NCBI RefSeq assembly: GCF_005144585.1
Contig: NZ_SSMQ01000054.1
Location: 1 to 64,000, forward strand
Source of the DNA: Polyangium fumosum
GTDB lineage: Bacteria > Myxococcota_A > Polyangia > Polyangiales > Polyangiaceae
Reading direction: 5' to 3'
DNA: 64,000 nt
In this document: positions 9,693 to 18,120 of the stretch, piece by piece
How positions within the stretch are numbered: the first letter of the stretch is position 1
How the letters are laid out: the number at the start of each line of letters is the position of its first letter
The notes under the pieces: generated by a model
Told to the model about the DNA's origin: nothing
The model's database searches: none
The model's input: only the letters and a program-made list of their open reading frames with translations
Made by a program: the position numbers and the translations under genes

Positions 9693-9714
9693 AGGGGCTG
9701 CGCGCGCCGCTCGC

Positions 9715-10566
9715 TCACCAGGGCCCGAGCGCCCCCGTTCGATCCTGCACGAGCCAAGGCCAGGCGCCGCGGATCAGGGTGACGACGCGATCATCGACGA
9801 TATGTCCGATGTGCCCGGCGGTGATCATCTTCGCCTCGACCCCTGCTCGTTTGAGGATCCCGAGCGCGGGCGGCGTCTCCCTTTCGCAGTTCGCCGTGGA
9901 GCAAACGAAGAGGACACGCTTGCCTCCGCCGCGCGCGAACCGGGAGGCGCGGTCGTCCGTCCACGAGCTTTGCCCCCCCTCGCCGAAGACGGCGACGGGA
10001 AAACGCGCGGGGTCGTCCGCGACGATGGACACGCCGAGGTACGCGCCGCGGGAAAACCCTCCATAAATCATCGGCGCTTCGGCCACGTAAGGCCCGAAGC
10101 GCGCGCGGAGCGCTTTCAGGCCCGCGTCGATTTCGAGCTTCAGGGCCTCGGCGTTCGTGAACCCATAGAGCGGCTCCGGCCCGGCGTGGTGGGGAACGCC
10201 GTGGGGGCAGAGGATGAACGGATGTCCTTTCGTCACGCCGAGAAACTCGCCGCAGGCCCATTCCGGGCGATCACGCGACCCATGCACGCCAATCAGGACC
10301 GGCCGCGGCGACGTCGTCCCGATGGGCGCGGCGATCACGGCATCCAGGAACCCTTCGAGCGGGAGGCGCACGAGCCAATCCCCGCCGAGCGGCGGGAGCG
10401 TGGAGGCGGAAGGCAAAGGCGCGGTCGAGGCCGGCGGGGGCGGCGCCGTCGGAGGCGGCGCCGGGGGCGTCGACGAAGCATCGGGGGCTCGGTCGCACGA
10501 CACGAGCAGGAGCGTAGGCGCGCCGAGCAGGACGCTTATCGCGAGGACGCGCGACCGGACGAGCAT
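9715..10566 (-). CDS. Esterase-like lipoprotein, downstream copy of a tandem pair
   Basis: A 283-residue secreted protein. The ATG at 10566 gives a lipoprotein signal ending LLLVSC (Cys24), followed by a Pro/Ala/Thr/Ser linker of about 45 residues and an alpha/beta-hydrolase-like domain. A nucleophile elbow G-F-S-R-G and a late His (TAGHIGHIVDD) are visible. The substrate is unknown. It is clearly a duplicate of the gene at 10584-11393; the two differ mainly in linker length and in a few residues around the elbow. Only 17 bp separate them, so they are probably co-transcribed. Confidence 0.82.
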   Translation of the reverse strand: MLVRSRVLAISVLLGAPTLLLVSCDRAPDASSTPPAPPPTAPPPPASTAPLPSASTLPPLGGDWLVRLPLEGFLDAVIAAPIGTTSPRPVLIGVHGSRDRPEWACGEFLGVTKGHPFILCPHGVPHHAGPEPLYGFTNAEALKLEIDAGLKALRARFGPYVAEAPMIYGGFSRGAYLGVSIVADDPARFPVAVFGEGGQSSWTDDRASRFARGGGKRVLFVCSTANCERETPPALGILKRAGVEAKMITAGHIGHIVDDRVVTLIRGAWPWLVQDRTGALGPW

Positions 10567-10583
10567 CGGGGCGCGCCGCTCGC

Positions 10584-11393
10584 TCACCAGGGCCCGAGCG
10601 CCCCCGTTCGATCTTGCACGAGCCAAGGCCAGGAGCCGCGGATCAGGGTGACGACGCGATCATCGACGATAGGCCCGATGTGCCCGGCAGTGATCATCTT
10701 CGCCTCGACGCCCGCCCGTTTCAGGTTTTCGAGCGCCGGCGGCGTCTCCCTTTCGCAGTTCGCCGTGGAGCAAACGAAGAGGACACGCTTGCCTCCGCCA
10801 CGCGCGAACCGGGAGGCGCGGTCGTCCGTCCAGTAGCTTCCCCCGCCCTCGTCGAAGAGGGCGACGGGAAACCGCGCGGGATCGTCCGCGACGATGGACA
10901 CGCCGTGGATCGCGCCGATGGAAACCCCTGCATAAATCATCGGCCCTTCGGCCACCTGAGGCCCGAAGCGCGCGCGGAGCGCTTTCAGGCCCGCGTCGAT
11001 TTCGAGCTTCAGGGCCTCGGCCGTCGTGAACCCGTACACCGGGTTTCCGTGCTCGGGGACGCCGTGGGGGCAAAGGAGGAACGGATGTCCCTTCGTCACG
11101 CCGAGAAACGCGCCGCAGGCCGATTCCGGGCGATCACGCAACCCATGCACGCCAATCAGAATCGGCCGCGGCGACGTCGCCCCGATGGGCGCGGCGATCA
11201 CGGCATCCAAGAACCCTTCGAGCGGGAGGCGCACGAGCCCATCCCCGCCGAGCGGCGGGAGCGCGGTCGAGGCCGACGTAGGGGTGGCCGGGGGCGTCGA
11301 CGAAGCATCGGGGGCGCGGTCGCACGACACGAGAAAGAGCGTAGACGCGCCGAGCAGGACGCCTACCGCGAGGACGCGCGACGGGATGAGCAT
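10584..11393 (-). CDS. Esterase-like lipoprotein, upstream copy of a tandem pair
   Basis: A 269-residue paralogue of the neighbouring lipoprotein. The signal sequence ends FLVSC (Cys24), the linker is shorter (about 25 residues), and the elbow is G-V-S-I-G where the other copy has G-F-S-R-G. The late His is kept in TAGHIGPIVDD. The flanking DNA at the 3' ends is also nearly identical, so the duplication covered gene plus spacer. It is the first of the pair in a minus-strand run that starts at 14220, with an 84-bp gap to the gene before it. Confidence 0.82.
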   Translation of the reverse strand: MLIPSRVLAVGVLLGASTLFLVSCDRAPDASSTPPATPTSASTALPPLGGDGLVRLPLEGFLDAVIAAPIGATSPRPILIGVHGLRDRPESACGAFLGVTKGHPFLLCPHGVPEHGNPVYGFTTAEALKLEIDAGLKALRARFGPQVAEGPMIYAGVSIGAIHGVSIVADDPARFPVALFDEGGGSYWTDDRASRFARGGGKRVLFVCSTANCERETPPALENLKRAGVEAKMITAGHIGPIVDDRVVTLIRGSWPWLVQDRTGALGPW

Positions 11394-11477
11394 CGGGGCG
11401 AGTCTAACACGCCCTCGGGCGACGATGGGGATGCGCGGCTGGGCTTCACGCCCTGACGGGGCGCGGACGCGGCGGGG

Positions 11478-13403
11478 TCACTCGGCGAGGAGCTCTTCGA
11501 TCACCGCGGCCATCGCGTCCGGATCGTATTCGTGGCTCGCATACCGAACGGTCCCGTCCTTGCCGACGATCACGTCGACCGGGAAGGGATTGGGCCCGAC
11601 GAAGTTCGTCGTCACGGCCGCGTAGGTGCTCGCGGGCTCCTCGATGCCGAGCGGGAACGAGACGACGAGGTTCTCGCAATAGGCCTGCACGTCGCCGATC
11701 TTGTCGGTCGTCTCGCGCGGGTTCAGGGCGACGATTTCGAGGCCCTTGTCCCGGTACGACTGCCAGAATCGCTCCTCCACGTCCGGGAGGTGATTGGCGC
11801 AGACCGGGCAGAACGTGGCGAAGTAGCTGAGCAAGAGCACCTTCCCGGCCGACGCCTCCGACGTCCACGTCGTGCCGTCGAGCAAGGTGGCCGTCGTGGC
11901 GGGCAGCGGGCTGCCGAGGGTCACGCCGGGTGCATTGCCGACGAGGTAGGCCTTGCGAACCGGGGCCGCGGGGTCGTCCGAGACGATGTGCAGATACCCG
12001 ACCTCCTCCTCGGCCGCCGACGCGACATACGTCACTTCGAGCGAGAACGTCTCCCCCGGCTCGATCCGGGCCTGCTTCGGCTCGACGCGGAAGGCTTTTC
12101 CGCTGATCCAGTTGTCCACGAGCGTGAGCGGCGCCGTGCCCTGGTTCGTGACCGGAATCTGGATCGTCTTCGCGGCGCCGGCCGCGACCTTGCCGAAATC
12201 GAGGCGGGCCGCCGTCTCGGGGAGGCGAATGTTGGGGGCGAGGCGGTCCGGCTCCAGGCGGTACGAATACGGGTTTTCCCAGGCGCCGATGAAGACGTCC
12301 TGCCCGCGCGCGGCGACGCCGAACGTGCGCATCGTCGGCAGCTCGCGGTCGGCATCCTCGTAATCGAAGGGCCGCGGAATACGGACGGAGGCGACGTAGG
12401 TCGGGGCCGACGGCGTCTTCACGTCGTAGACGCGCACGTCGTTCCACGCGGCCACGAAAATGCGGCCCTCGGAGAACGCGACACGGAGCGCCGTGCCGGG
12501 CATTTCCGCCCGGCCGACCACCTTCGGGCTCGCGAGGTCTGCGATGTCGACCACGGCGACGCCCGCGGAGCCGGCGGCGACATAAGCGAAGTTGCCGTCG
12601 ACGACGACGCCGCGGGCCTGGCCGCCGATCGCGACGCGGCCAAGCTCCACGGGCTTCGCCGGATCCGTGGCGTCGACCGTGGCAAACCCTCCGATGCCGT
12701 CGGCGACGAACACGTGCTTGTCGCGCGCGGCGATGCCCCACGCATTCGTGAACCCGCCGAGGCTCCCGACGCGCGTGAAGCCATTGGCCGCGTCGTAATC
12801 GTACACGCCGAGGCCATTTTCGTGGAGGCCGACGAAGATGTGGTGATTCGCGACGTCGACGCCCTCGTAGCTGATGCCGGGCTCCTGGAGGACCGGGAGC
12901 TGCACGGGCGCCTCGGGGTCCGTGATGTCCCAACCGCTGAGGAAGGCCGGGTTCCGGATGTTGCCGAGGTGGGTGGTGAAGACGAGCTTGTCGTCCCACG
13001 CGAGGTGCTTGCAGCCGGGCGTGCGTGTATCGCCGGGGATCGTGTGCTTGAGGCCCTCGCCCGTCAGGGTCTCCATGTCGTTCGCGTGCGTCGCGTCGAT
13101 CACGTTGAACGTGTAGCTGCAATTGAGGAGCAGGTTGTCCTCGCGGATGCGCACCTCGTCGGTATGGCTACCGACCTCGGCCAGGTTCTGGAGCTGGACG
13201 AGCGGGCTCAGGTAACGGCCGGGTTCGAGCGCGGTCGGCAAGCACTCGCGTCCGACCGCCTGCGTGCCCTCGCCGCACGAGAGGCCCGGGGCCTGGGACG
13301 GCGGGTCGTCGGAGCAACCGGCGACGAGCAGGAGCGAGGACGCGCCGAGGAGCGCGGCGCCGGTGCGAGAGATCGTTCGTACCAAGGAAGGAAGTGTCAT
13401 CAT
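11478..13403 (-). CDS. Lipoprotein: LVIVD propeller, Ig-like domain and thioredoxin domain fused
   Basis: A 641-residue exported protein. The lipobox is LLVAGC near residue 29. Residues about 60-350 carry repeated LVIVD-type beta-propeller blades, such as VQLPVLQEPGISYEGVDVAN and GVAVVDIADLASPKVVG. Residues about 365-470 form an ASPM/SPD-2/Hydin-like Ig domain (LDFGKVAAGAAKTIQIPVTN). Residues about 480-641 form a TlpA/redoxin-like thioredoxin domain with a CPVC active site in FATFCPVCANHLPD and a cis-Pro segment NPFPVDV. This suggests a surface or periplasmic redox protein whose propeller binds a partner. GAAAGG precedes the ATG at 13403. Confidence 0.87.
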   Translation of the reverse strand: MMTLPSLVRTISRTGAALLGASSLLLVAGCSDDPPSQAPGLSCGEGTQAVGRECLPTALEPGRYLSPLVQLQNLAEVGSHTDEVRIREDNLLLNCSYTFNVIDATHANDMETLTGEGLKHTIPGDTRTPGCKHLAWDDKLVFTTHLGNIRNPAFLSGWDITDPEAPVQLPVLQEPGISYEGVDVANHHIFVGLHENGLGVYDYDAANGFTRVGSLGGFTNAWGIAARDKHVFVADGIGGFATVDATDPAKPVELGRVAIGGQARGVVVDGNFAYVAAGSAGVAVVDIADLASPKVVGRAEMPGTALRVAFSEGRIFVAAWNDVRVYDVKTPSAPTYVASVRIPRPFDYEDADRELPTMRTFGVAARGQDVFIGAWENPYSYRLEPDRLAPNIRLPETAARLDFGKVAAGAAKTIQIPVTNQGTAPLTLVDNWISGKAFRVEPKQARIEPGETFSLEVTYVASAAEEEVGYLHIVSDDPAAPVRKAYLVGNAPGVTLGSPLPATTATLLDGTTWTSEASAGKVLLLSYFATFCPVCANHLPDVEERFWQSYRDKGLEIVALNPRETTDKIGDVQAYCENLVVSFPLGIEEPASTYAAVTTNFVGPNPFPVDVIVGKDGTVRYASHEYDPDAMAAVIEELLAE

Positions 13404-13422
13404 CGTGCCTTTCTGTGCCAGG

Positions 13423-14220
13423 TCACTCTTTTGATATCACGAGCCAAGTCAGCTCGGTCAAGCCCGTCTGCGGCGCCGTCGCAACGCTCGTGCCATCGGC
13501 CTCGCCCGGGACTGGCTCCGAGAAGGCGCCGTCGATCTCGCTGATCGAGCGAAACCGGACCTTCGTCCCGGCGGGCAAATCCGAGGGAGCGCGGACCGCA
13601 ATGGGGGAAGCGCTCACGGCGGCAAAGGGGTGCAACGTATACACGGCGACGAGCTCCTCCCCCGCGGGCACGACCCACGGGCACGCTTGGGACGGCGGAA
13701 TGCGCCGCGCAGCGACGTCGACCAGGGTGTCCCCGAGGTAAGGCGTGAGGTCGGCGACGCGCAGGGTCAACGCAATGCCGTCGCCGGCCATCAACGTCTG
13801 CGGGTCCGCGGCGGCGGGCCCGAGGAGCGCGCCCTCCGGGAGGCTCGGGACGTGAAGGGAGCCCACGTCAATCAGGGAATCGTCGACGATTCGCACGGGG
13901 CAAAGCGCGGCGGACTTCCGGGGCGTGGCCGTCGGGTCCGGGAGGGTCTTTAATGCGACCTCGGCCGTGGGCTCGATCGGAAAGAAGAACCTGCCATCCG
14001 GCTCGGCGTCGCCGAAGAGGCAAATCGTCGCCATGCAGGCGAGGACCTTGCCGCCGCCGATCGGCTGATCCGCGTGGTCCTTCAGGACGCCCAGGATCCC
14101 GGGTCCCATGGGGGCCGAGCCGTCCGCGCCGGCGTCTTTTTCGGTGGGATTCGTGCCGGGAGGCGGGGTTCCGCAGCCGGCGAGGAGGACAAGGAAAGCA
14201 AAAGGGGCAATGTGGCGCAT
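13423..14220 (-). CDS. Lipoprotein with carboxypeptidase-regulatory-like fold
   Basis: A 265-residue lipoprotein. The ATG at 14220 gives a short signal ending LVLLAGC (Cys16), then an acidic Ala/Gly linker. The segment GVLKDHADQPIGGGKVLACM resembles the start of a carboxypeptidase regulatory-like (CNA-B type) domain, often used in surface binding. The remainder is beta-rich and unassigned. The frame is open upstream for another 65 codons, but that stretch lacks a signal peptide. It ends 19 bp before the LVIVD-thioredoxin gene and probably leads its operon. Confidence 0.72.
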   Translation of the reverse strand: MRHIAPFAFLVLLAGCGTPPPGTNPTEKDAGADGSAPMGPGILGVLKDHADQPIGGGKVLACMATICLFGDAEPDGRFFFPIEPTAEVALKTLPDPTATPRKSAALCPVRIVDDSLIDVGSLHVPSLPEGALLGPAAADPQTLMAGDGIALTLRVADLTPYLGDTLVDVAARRIPPSQACPWVVPAGEELVAVYTLHPFAAVSASPIAVRAPSDLPAGTKVRFRSISEIDGAFSEPVPGEADGTSVATAPQTGLTELTWLVISKE

Positions 14221-14366
14221 CTCTTCACCAAAGCTCCGCTCGGTCGTCGCCTCGCGGCCTTCGGAGGGTCGCATGGGCCGAATGGAGATGCAAATCCGGG
14301 GGTTCGTTGGTTTGTAGGCGACAAAGGCCGTGAGATTTGTATCCTTGTGTCGGAGCCAGGAGACCC

Positions 14367-14960
14367 ATGGCAGACGAGACACGACATCCGCCGACGATCG
14401 ACCTCCAGGGAGCACGCCTGCGCCCGCTTCGGGTATCCGACGCTGCCGCGTTTTATGCCTACCTGCGGGATCCTGCCGTTACAGAATTGACCAGCTATCC
14501 TGTCGTATCGCTACCGATGGTCGAAGCCATGATCGAGCGGTATCTGCGCCGCTGGGCGGAGGGCGAGCTCTCCAAATGGGGGATCGCCCTCCAGCACGAG
14601 GATCAGCTCGTCGGCACCTGCGGATTCAACGAGTGGTCCAAGGTGCACCGCTGGGCGGAGCTGGCGTACGACCTGGCGCAGGCTCACTGGGGCACGGGAC
14701 GGATGCGCCAAGCTGTGGATGCAGTCCTTCAGTGGACGTACCAACAGGACCAGGTCGATCGCGTACACGCCTACGTCAGGGTCGACAACAGGCGGTCGGA
14801 GCGCTTGCTCCAGCGCAGTGGGTTCGTGCGTGAGGGTTGCTTGAGGAGGTATCGTATCTGTCGCGGGCAACCGCACGACTTCTACATGTACGGTTTGCTG
14901 CGCTCGGATTGGGCGGCCGCGCGCCTCGACAGCGATCCCACGAAGCCTGTTTCAACGTGA
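14367..14960 (+). CDS. GNAT family N-acetyltransferase, RimJ/RimL type
   Basis: A 197-residue acetyltransferase. It opens with LQGARLRPLRVSDAAAFYAY, the usual RimJ/RimL start, and has an acetyl-CoA loop around HWGTGRMRQA and the C-terminal signature RVDNRRSERLLQRSGFVREG. The substrate is probably a ribosomal protein N-terminus or an amino-acid-like molecule, but this cannot be decided from sequence. The ATG at 14367 is preceded by AGGAGA five bases upstream. Its last nine bases overlap the convergent gene at 14952. Confidence 0.88.
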   Translation: MADETRHPPTIDLQGARLRPLRVSDAAAFYAYLRDPAVTELTSYPVVSLPMVEAMIERYLRRWAEGELSKWGIALQHEDQLVGTCGFNEWSKVHRWAELAYDLAQAHWGTGRMRQAVDAVLQWTYQQDQVDRVHAYVRVDNRRSERLLQRSGFVREGCLRRYRICRGQPHDFYMYGLLRSDWAAARLDSDPTKPVST

Positions 14961-15413
14961 AACCGGGTCCGCTTCGCATTCCGACACGTTGTCCACGCAT
15001 CTCCCGGCGCAACATTTTCCCGCCCGAACGTCGGTCACGGGCGTGATCGGAAAGCAGTCGTTGATCTGCCCGTCCGGCGTCGTCCGATCGAAGTGCACAC
15101 AGACAGCATGTCCGAGCGTGGCCACCTCCCGGCACCATTCGGGAATCCAGGCATCCCACTCGTCCGGGTCGCACCATGCGTCCCACGTGCACGGGTTGCA
15201 GTCGTCGCAACCATTCCAATCATGCTCGCCCGAGCAGTCCTTGTCCCACGATTCATCGAGCGTGGGCGGCTCTCTGCGCCAGCCTTGCCCGTCCAGAGGC
15301 TCCTCGGAGGCGCAGCCGAAAACGAAGAACGAGATCACGATCGCGCGGCCGATGCGGCTCGCGGCGCCGGTGGCGGCTGCGGCGCGGCCATCGAGGCGCA
15401 GGCGGTGGGCCAT
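14952..15413 (-). CDS. Small Cys- and Trp-rich lipoprotein
   Basis: A 153-residue exported protein. Starting at the ATG at 15413, an N-terminal signal ends VFGC. The mature part is rich in Asp, Trp and Cys, with clustered pairs such as CDDCNPC and KCCAGRC that suggest several disulfides. No family is recognised. Another Cys-rich lipoprotein lies at 57945-58589, with a similar CC pair. It converges on, and overlaps by nine bases, the acetyltransferase gene. Confidence 0.65.
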   Translation of the reverse strand: MAHRLRLDGRAAAATGAASRIGRAIVISFFVFGCASEEPLDGQGWRREPPTLDESWDKDCSGEHDWNGCDDCNPCTWDAWCDPDEWDAWIPEWCREVATLGHAVCVHFDRTTPDGQINDCFPITPVTDVRAGKCCAGRCVDNVSECEADPVSR

Positions 15414-15564
15414 GGTTCGCTCCGTCCCTTGGCGATAGGGAGTGATAGAATGCTCATCCCGGCTTGCCACGCGGTTCGCGCATGCCGGTGACGCGAAACG
15501 TGGAGAATGAGGCCGGGGACGGCAAGGTGCACGCTGCACCAAAATTCGTTAGGACTTGGGCAAT

Positions 15565-16830
15565 ATGCACCAGCGGGATGACAACCTGGGCGCGTGGCCG
15601 TGGCCGCGCCCGTCGAAGCGCGTGCGCGAGTTGATCCGGCGCGGCGCCGAGAGGGCCCTGGACACGCCACACGAGTGGCTCGAGGAGCTCGACCGGGCGA
15701 CGCTTTCCATCGAGAGGATGAAGGTCATCGCCGAGGACCCGGTGCTCGCGGCGGCCACGCGCAGGACGAGCCGCGCGTACTTCTTCCACTGGGCCGAGGC
15801 AAACCTGAAGGACCCGGGCGCGCCGGTCGCGCCCCACCTCGGCGCCGAGTCGCTCGGCATGGCACGGGACCTCGTGCGCCGTGGGGTGACCGAGTCCGCC
15901 GTGCACGCCTATCGCACCGGGCAAAACGCGGCCTGGCTCCGGTGGATGTCGATCGGCTTCGAGCTGACCTCGGATCCGGACGAGCTACGCGAGTTGCTCG
16001 ACATCTCGGCCCGGTCCATTTCATTCTTTCTCGACGCGACGATGGCGGTCCTCTCCGCCCAGATGAACGCGGAGCGCGACGAGCTGACCCGCGGCACCCA
16101 CGCCGAGCGCCGCGAGGTCGTCGCGCTCCTCCTGAATGGCGCGCCGATCAGCCCGCAAATCGCTTCCCGTCGCCTCGGGTACGAGCTCGACCAGACGCAC
16201 CAAGCCGCCGTCCTCTGGAGCGACGAACCCGCGTCCGACCTCGGCGCCCTCGAAAGCGCGGCCGACGCCCTCTCCCGCGCCGCCGGCGCGGAGCGCCCCC
16301 TCGTCGTCGTGGCGAGCGCGGCGACCCTGTGGGTATGGGTGCCCGGCGAAGCCGAACCAGACGTCGAGCGATTGCGCGCAGCGATAGGACCGCTGCCAGG
16401 CGTCCGTGTCGCAATCGGATCCAAGAGCCGCAAGATCGAGGGATTTCGTCGGAGCCACCTCGACGCCCTCACCACGCAGCGCATGATCGCCCGCCTGGGC
16501 TCCGATCCGCGCGTCGTCAGCTTCGACATGGTCCGGCTCGTCTCCCTGGTCACGCAGAATTCCGAGGGCGCGGACCAATTCGTCAAGCACACGCTCGGGG
16601 ACCTCGAATCGGCGAGCCCCGAGCTCCGGAGCGCATTGCTCACGTTCCTCGACGAAGGCTGCAATGCCTCCCGCGCCGCGGCCCGGCTCCACACGCATCG
16701 CAATACGCTGCTCCGCCGGCTCGCCCGCGCGGAAGAGCTGCTCCCGCGCCCGCTCGAGCACAACCGCGTGGAGGTCGCCGTCGCGCTCCAGGTGCTCCGC
16801 TGGCAGAGCTCCCCGAGCGGCGCCGCGTAG
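15565..16830 (+). CDS. PucR/CdaR-type transcriptional regulator
   Basis: A 421-residue regulator. The N-terminal half is helical (about 1-190) and probably senses a signal. A degenerate GGDEF-like domain (about 190-330) follows. The C-terminus carries the PucR helix-turn-helix: LLTFLDEGCNASRAAARLHTH then RNTLLRRLARAEELL. Proteins of this kind often activate catabolic or sporulation genes. The ATG at 15565 is chosen over a TTG nine bases earlier because AGGA at 15551 is correctly spaced only for the ATG. It is monocistronic; the next 580 bp hold no gene. Confidence 0.88.
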   Translation: MHQRDDNLGAWPWPRPSKRVRELIRRGAERALDTPHEWLEELDRATLSIERMKVIAEDPVLAAATRRTSRAYFFHWAEANLKDPGAPVAPHLGAESLGMARDLVRRGVTESAVHAYRTGQNAAWLRWMSIGFELTSDPDELRELLDISARSISFFLDATMAVLSAQMNAERDELTRGTHAERREVVALLLNGAPISPQIASRRLGYELDQTHQAAVLWSDEPASDLGALESAADALSRAAGAERPLVVVASAATLWVWVPGEAEPDVERLRAAIGPLPGVRVAIGSKSRKIEGFRRSHLDALTTQRMIARLGSDPRVVSFDMVRLVSLVTQNSEGADQFVKHTLGDLESASPELRSALLTFLDEGCNASRAAARLHTHRNTLLRRLARAEELLPRPLEHNRVEVAVALQVLRWQSSPSGAA

Positions 16831-16835
16831 AGACG

Positions 16836-16977
16836 AACCAGGTCCTCCACCGCTGACGAGGCACGAGAGTTCCTGCTCGCGGACGGCAAGGGCATCGCCT
16901 ACGCGGCCGCGGACGGGAAGGTGCACGTCCATTCATGGCCGCTTCACCCGAGCCTCGGCGCGCCGTCGTCGAAATGA
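16836..16977 (+). pseudogene. Possible gene remnant after the PucR stop codon
   Basis: In frame with the PucR-type regulator but after its stop, 47 codons read as plausible protein (EFLLADGKGIAYAAADGK, then HVHSWPLHP) before a TGA at 16975-16977. There is no start codon. The sequence resembles the tail of a WD40-like or propeller repeat. It may be a relic of a lost gene, or chance openness in G+C-rich DNA. Confidence 0.25.
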
Positions 16978-16992
16978 CGACCCGGCCCCCTC

Positions 16993-17286
16993 GATGCGCA
17001 TCAATCTTCGCTGTTCCTCGTGACCAGCGCCCCCCGACGCGCGTCAACCTTCGCTGCCTCTCATGACCAGCGCCCCCAGGACGCGCGTCGACCCACGCTG
17101 TCCGTCCTGATCCGAGGCGCCTGACGCGCGTCAACCCACGCTGTCCATCGTGACCAGCGCCCCTCGGACGCGCATCAACCCACGCGGGTCATCGTGATCA
17201 GCGCCCCTCCGACACGCATCAACCTTCGCTGTCCAACGCGATCAACGACTCCCGACGCGCATCAACCCCCGCTGACCGCGCCGATG
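16993..17286 (+). repeat. 44-bp tandem array, 6.7 copies
   Basis: Units start at 16993, 17036, 17080, 17123, 17167, 17211 and 17254; the first six are 43-44 bp and the last is cut short at 17286. Each begins GACGCGCRTCAACC and ends near GTGACCAGCGCCCC. Units differ by several substitutions, so this is an aged minisatellite, not an assembly artefact. There are no unique spacers, so it is not CRISPR. Together with the possible remnant at 16836-16977 it fills the 580-bp gap between the PucR regulator and the helical hypothetical protein at 17411. Confidence 0.9.
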
Positions 17287-17410
17287 TCGCCTTCCTGCTC
17301 CTCCCCAAGGAAACCTTCCGCCTTCCGTTCCACGAGCACCCGCTCGCGCGCCCCCCGCGCGGGTTTGACGAACATCCACCTACCGGGCCCCAAGGGCCCA
17401 GGGAAACATC

Positions 17411-18115
17411 ATGCGCAAGTATCGCTCCAACGTCTCGTCGGCCGTTCGTCTCGCATATGGCATCGAGCTCGCCGCCGGCCTCTCGCAATTCCCGGAGACC
17501 ACCGCCGCCGCGAACGAGATCCGGGCCATCAACGACGCCCTCGGCGCCCAAGAAGACAAGCGCCACGCCCTGCACGTCCCCGTCATCGAGACCCGCGCCG
17601 CGCTCCGATTCGCGAAGCTCAGCGCCGAGCGCGTCATTCGCACGTCCCTCCGCGCCGCAGAGATCGCGGACGGCGGACGGCGGGGTCGTATCTGCGCCTG
17701 CTTGTTTCCGAAAGGGCTCCGGCCGGTCGTCCTCCCCATGGGGAAACGCCAGGTCAAACCCCTGAAGGAGCTCGTCGAACGGCTGCACAATGCACACGTC
17801 GCCGGAATCGACGCTTACCGCGCCGTCTGGGCGCCGAAGCTCGACGCCGCGCTCGCGACCCTCGAAGCCACCGTCGACGCACACGGCACAGCACTCGCCG
17901 CGCACGACGAGGCCTTCCAGGTCGAGCTCGCGCTCCGCGACGCGCATCACGACGTGGTCGACAAGGTGATCGGGATCGTCCGCGCCGCCTTCCCGCGGGA
18001 TCGCGACCTGCAGGACGTCCTCTTCCCGATCGTCGAGGTGAGCCGGCGGAGGGAAAATGCGTCGACCGACGAGAGCGAGCCCGAACCGACACGCGTCGCG
18101 CCCGTCCCGCGCTGA
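17411..18115 (+). CDS. Hypothetical helical protein
   Basis: A 234-residue protein, mainly helical, with no signal peptide, membrane segment or recognised domain. It has a central basic stretch (KGLRPVVLPMGKRQVKP) and a short acidic/Pro-rich tail (TDESEPEPTRVAPVPR). The ATG at 17411 lies 125 bp after a 44-bp tandem array. Its length, composition and tail recall the proteins at 3576 and 43876, though I cannot show homology by eye. It converges with the LptA-like gene, with five bases between stops. Confidence 0.7.
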   Translation: MRKYRSNVSSAVRLAYGIELAAGLSQFPETTAAANEIRAINDALGAQEDKRHALHVPVIETRAALRFAKLSAERVIRTSLRAAEIADGGRRGRICACLFPKGLRPVVLPMGKRQVKPLKELVERLHNAHVAGIDAYRAVWAPKLDAALATLEATVDAHGTALAAHDEAFQVELALRDAHHDVVDKVIGIVRAAFPRDRDLQDVLFPIVEVSRRRENASTDESEPEPTRVAPVPR

Positions 18116-18120
18116 CCCCC

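Larger units (their letters stand above)
9702..11395. repeat. Tandem segmental duplication, two units offset by 869 bp
   Basis: The segment starting at 9702 and the one starting at 10571 align with a constant 869-bp offset at their left ends, beginning GCGCGCCGCTCGC and continuing through the stop codons and most of each lipoprotein gene. Differences are scattered point changes plus length variation in the Pro/Ala-rich linker. The junction near 10567-10571 fuses the start of one copy to the tail of the other. Confidence 0.85.

Noticed and set aside
16993-17286. Possible CRISPR array
   Set aside because: Units are contiguous with no unique spacers, they vary along their whole length, and no cas gene is present.
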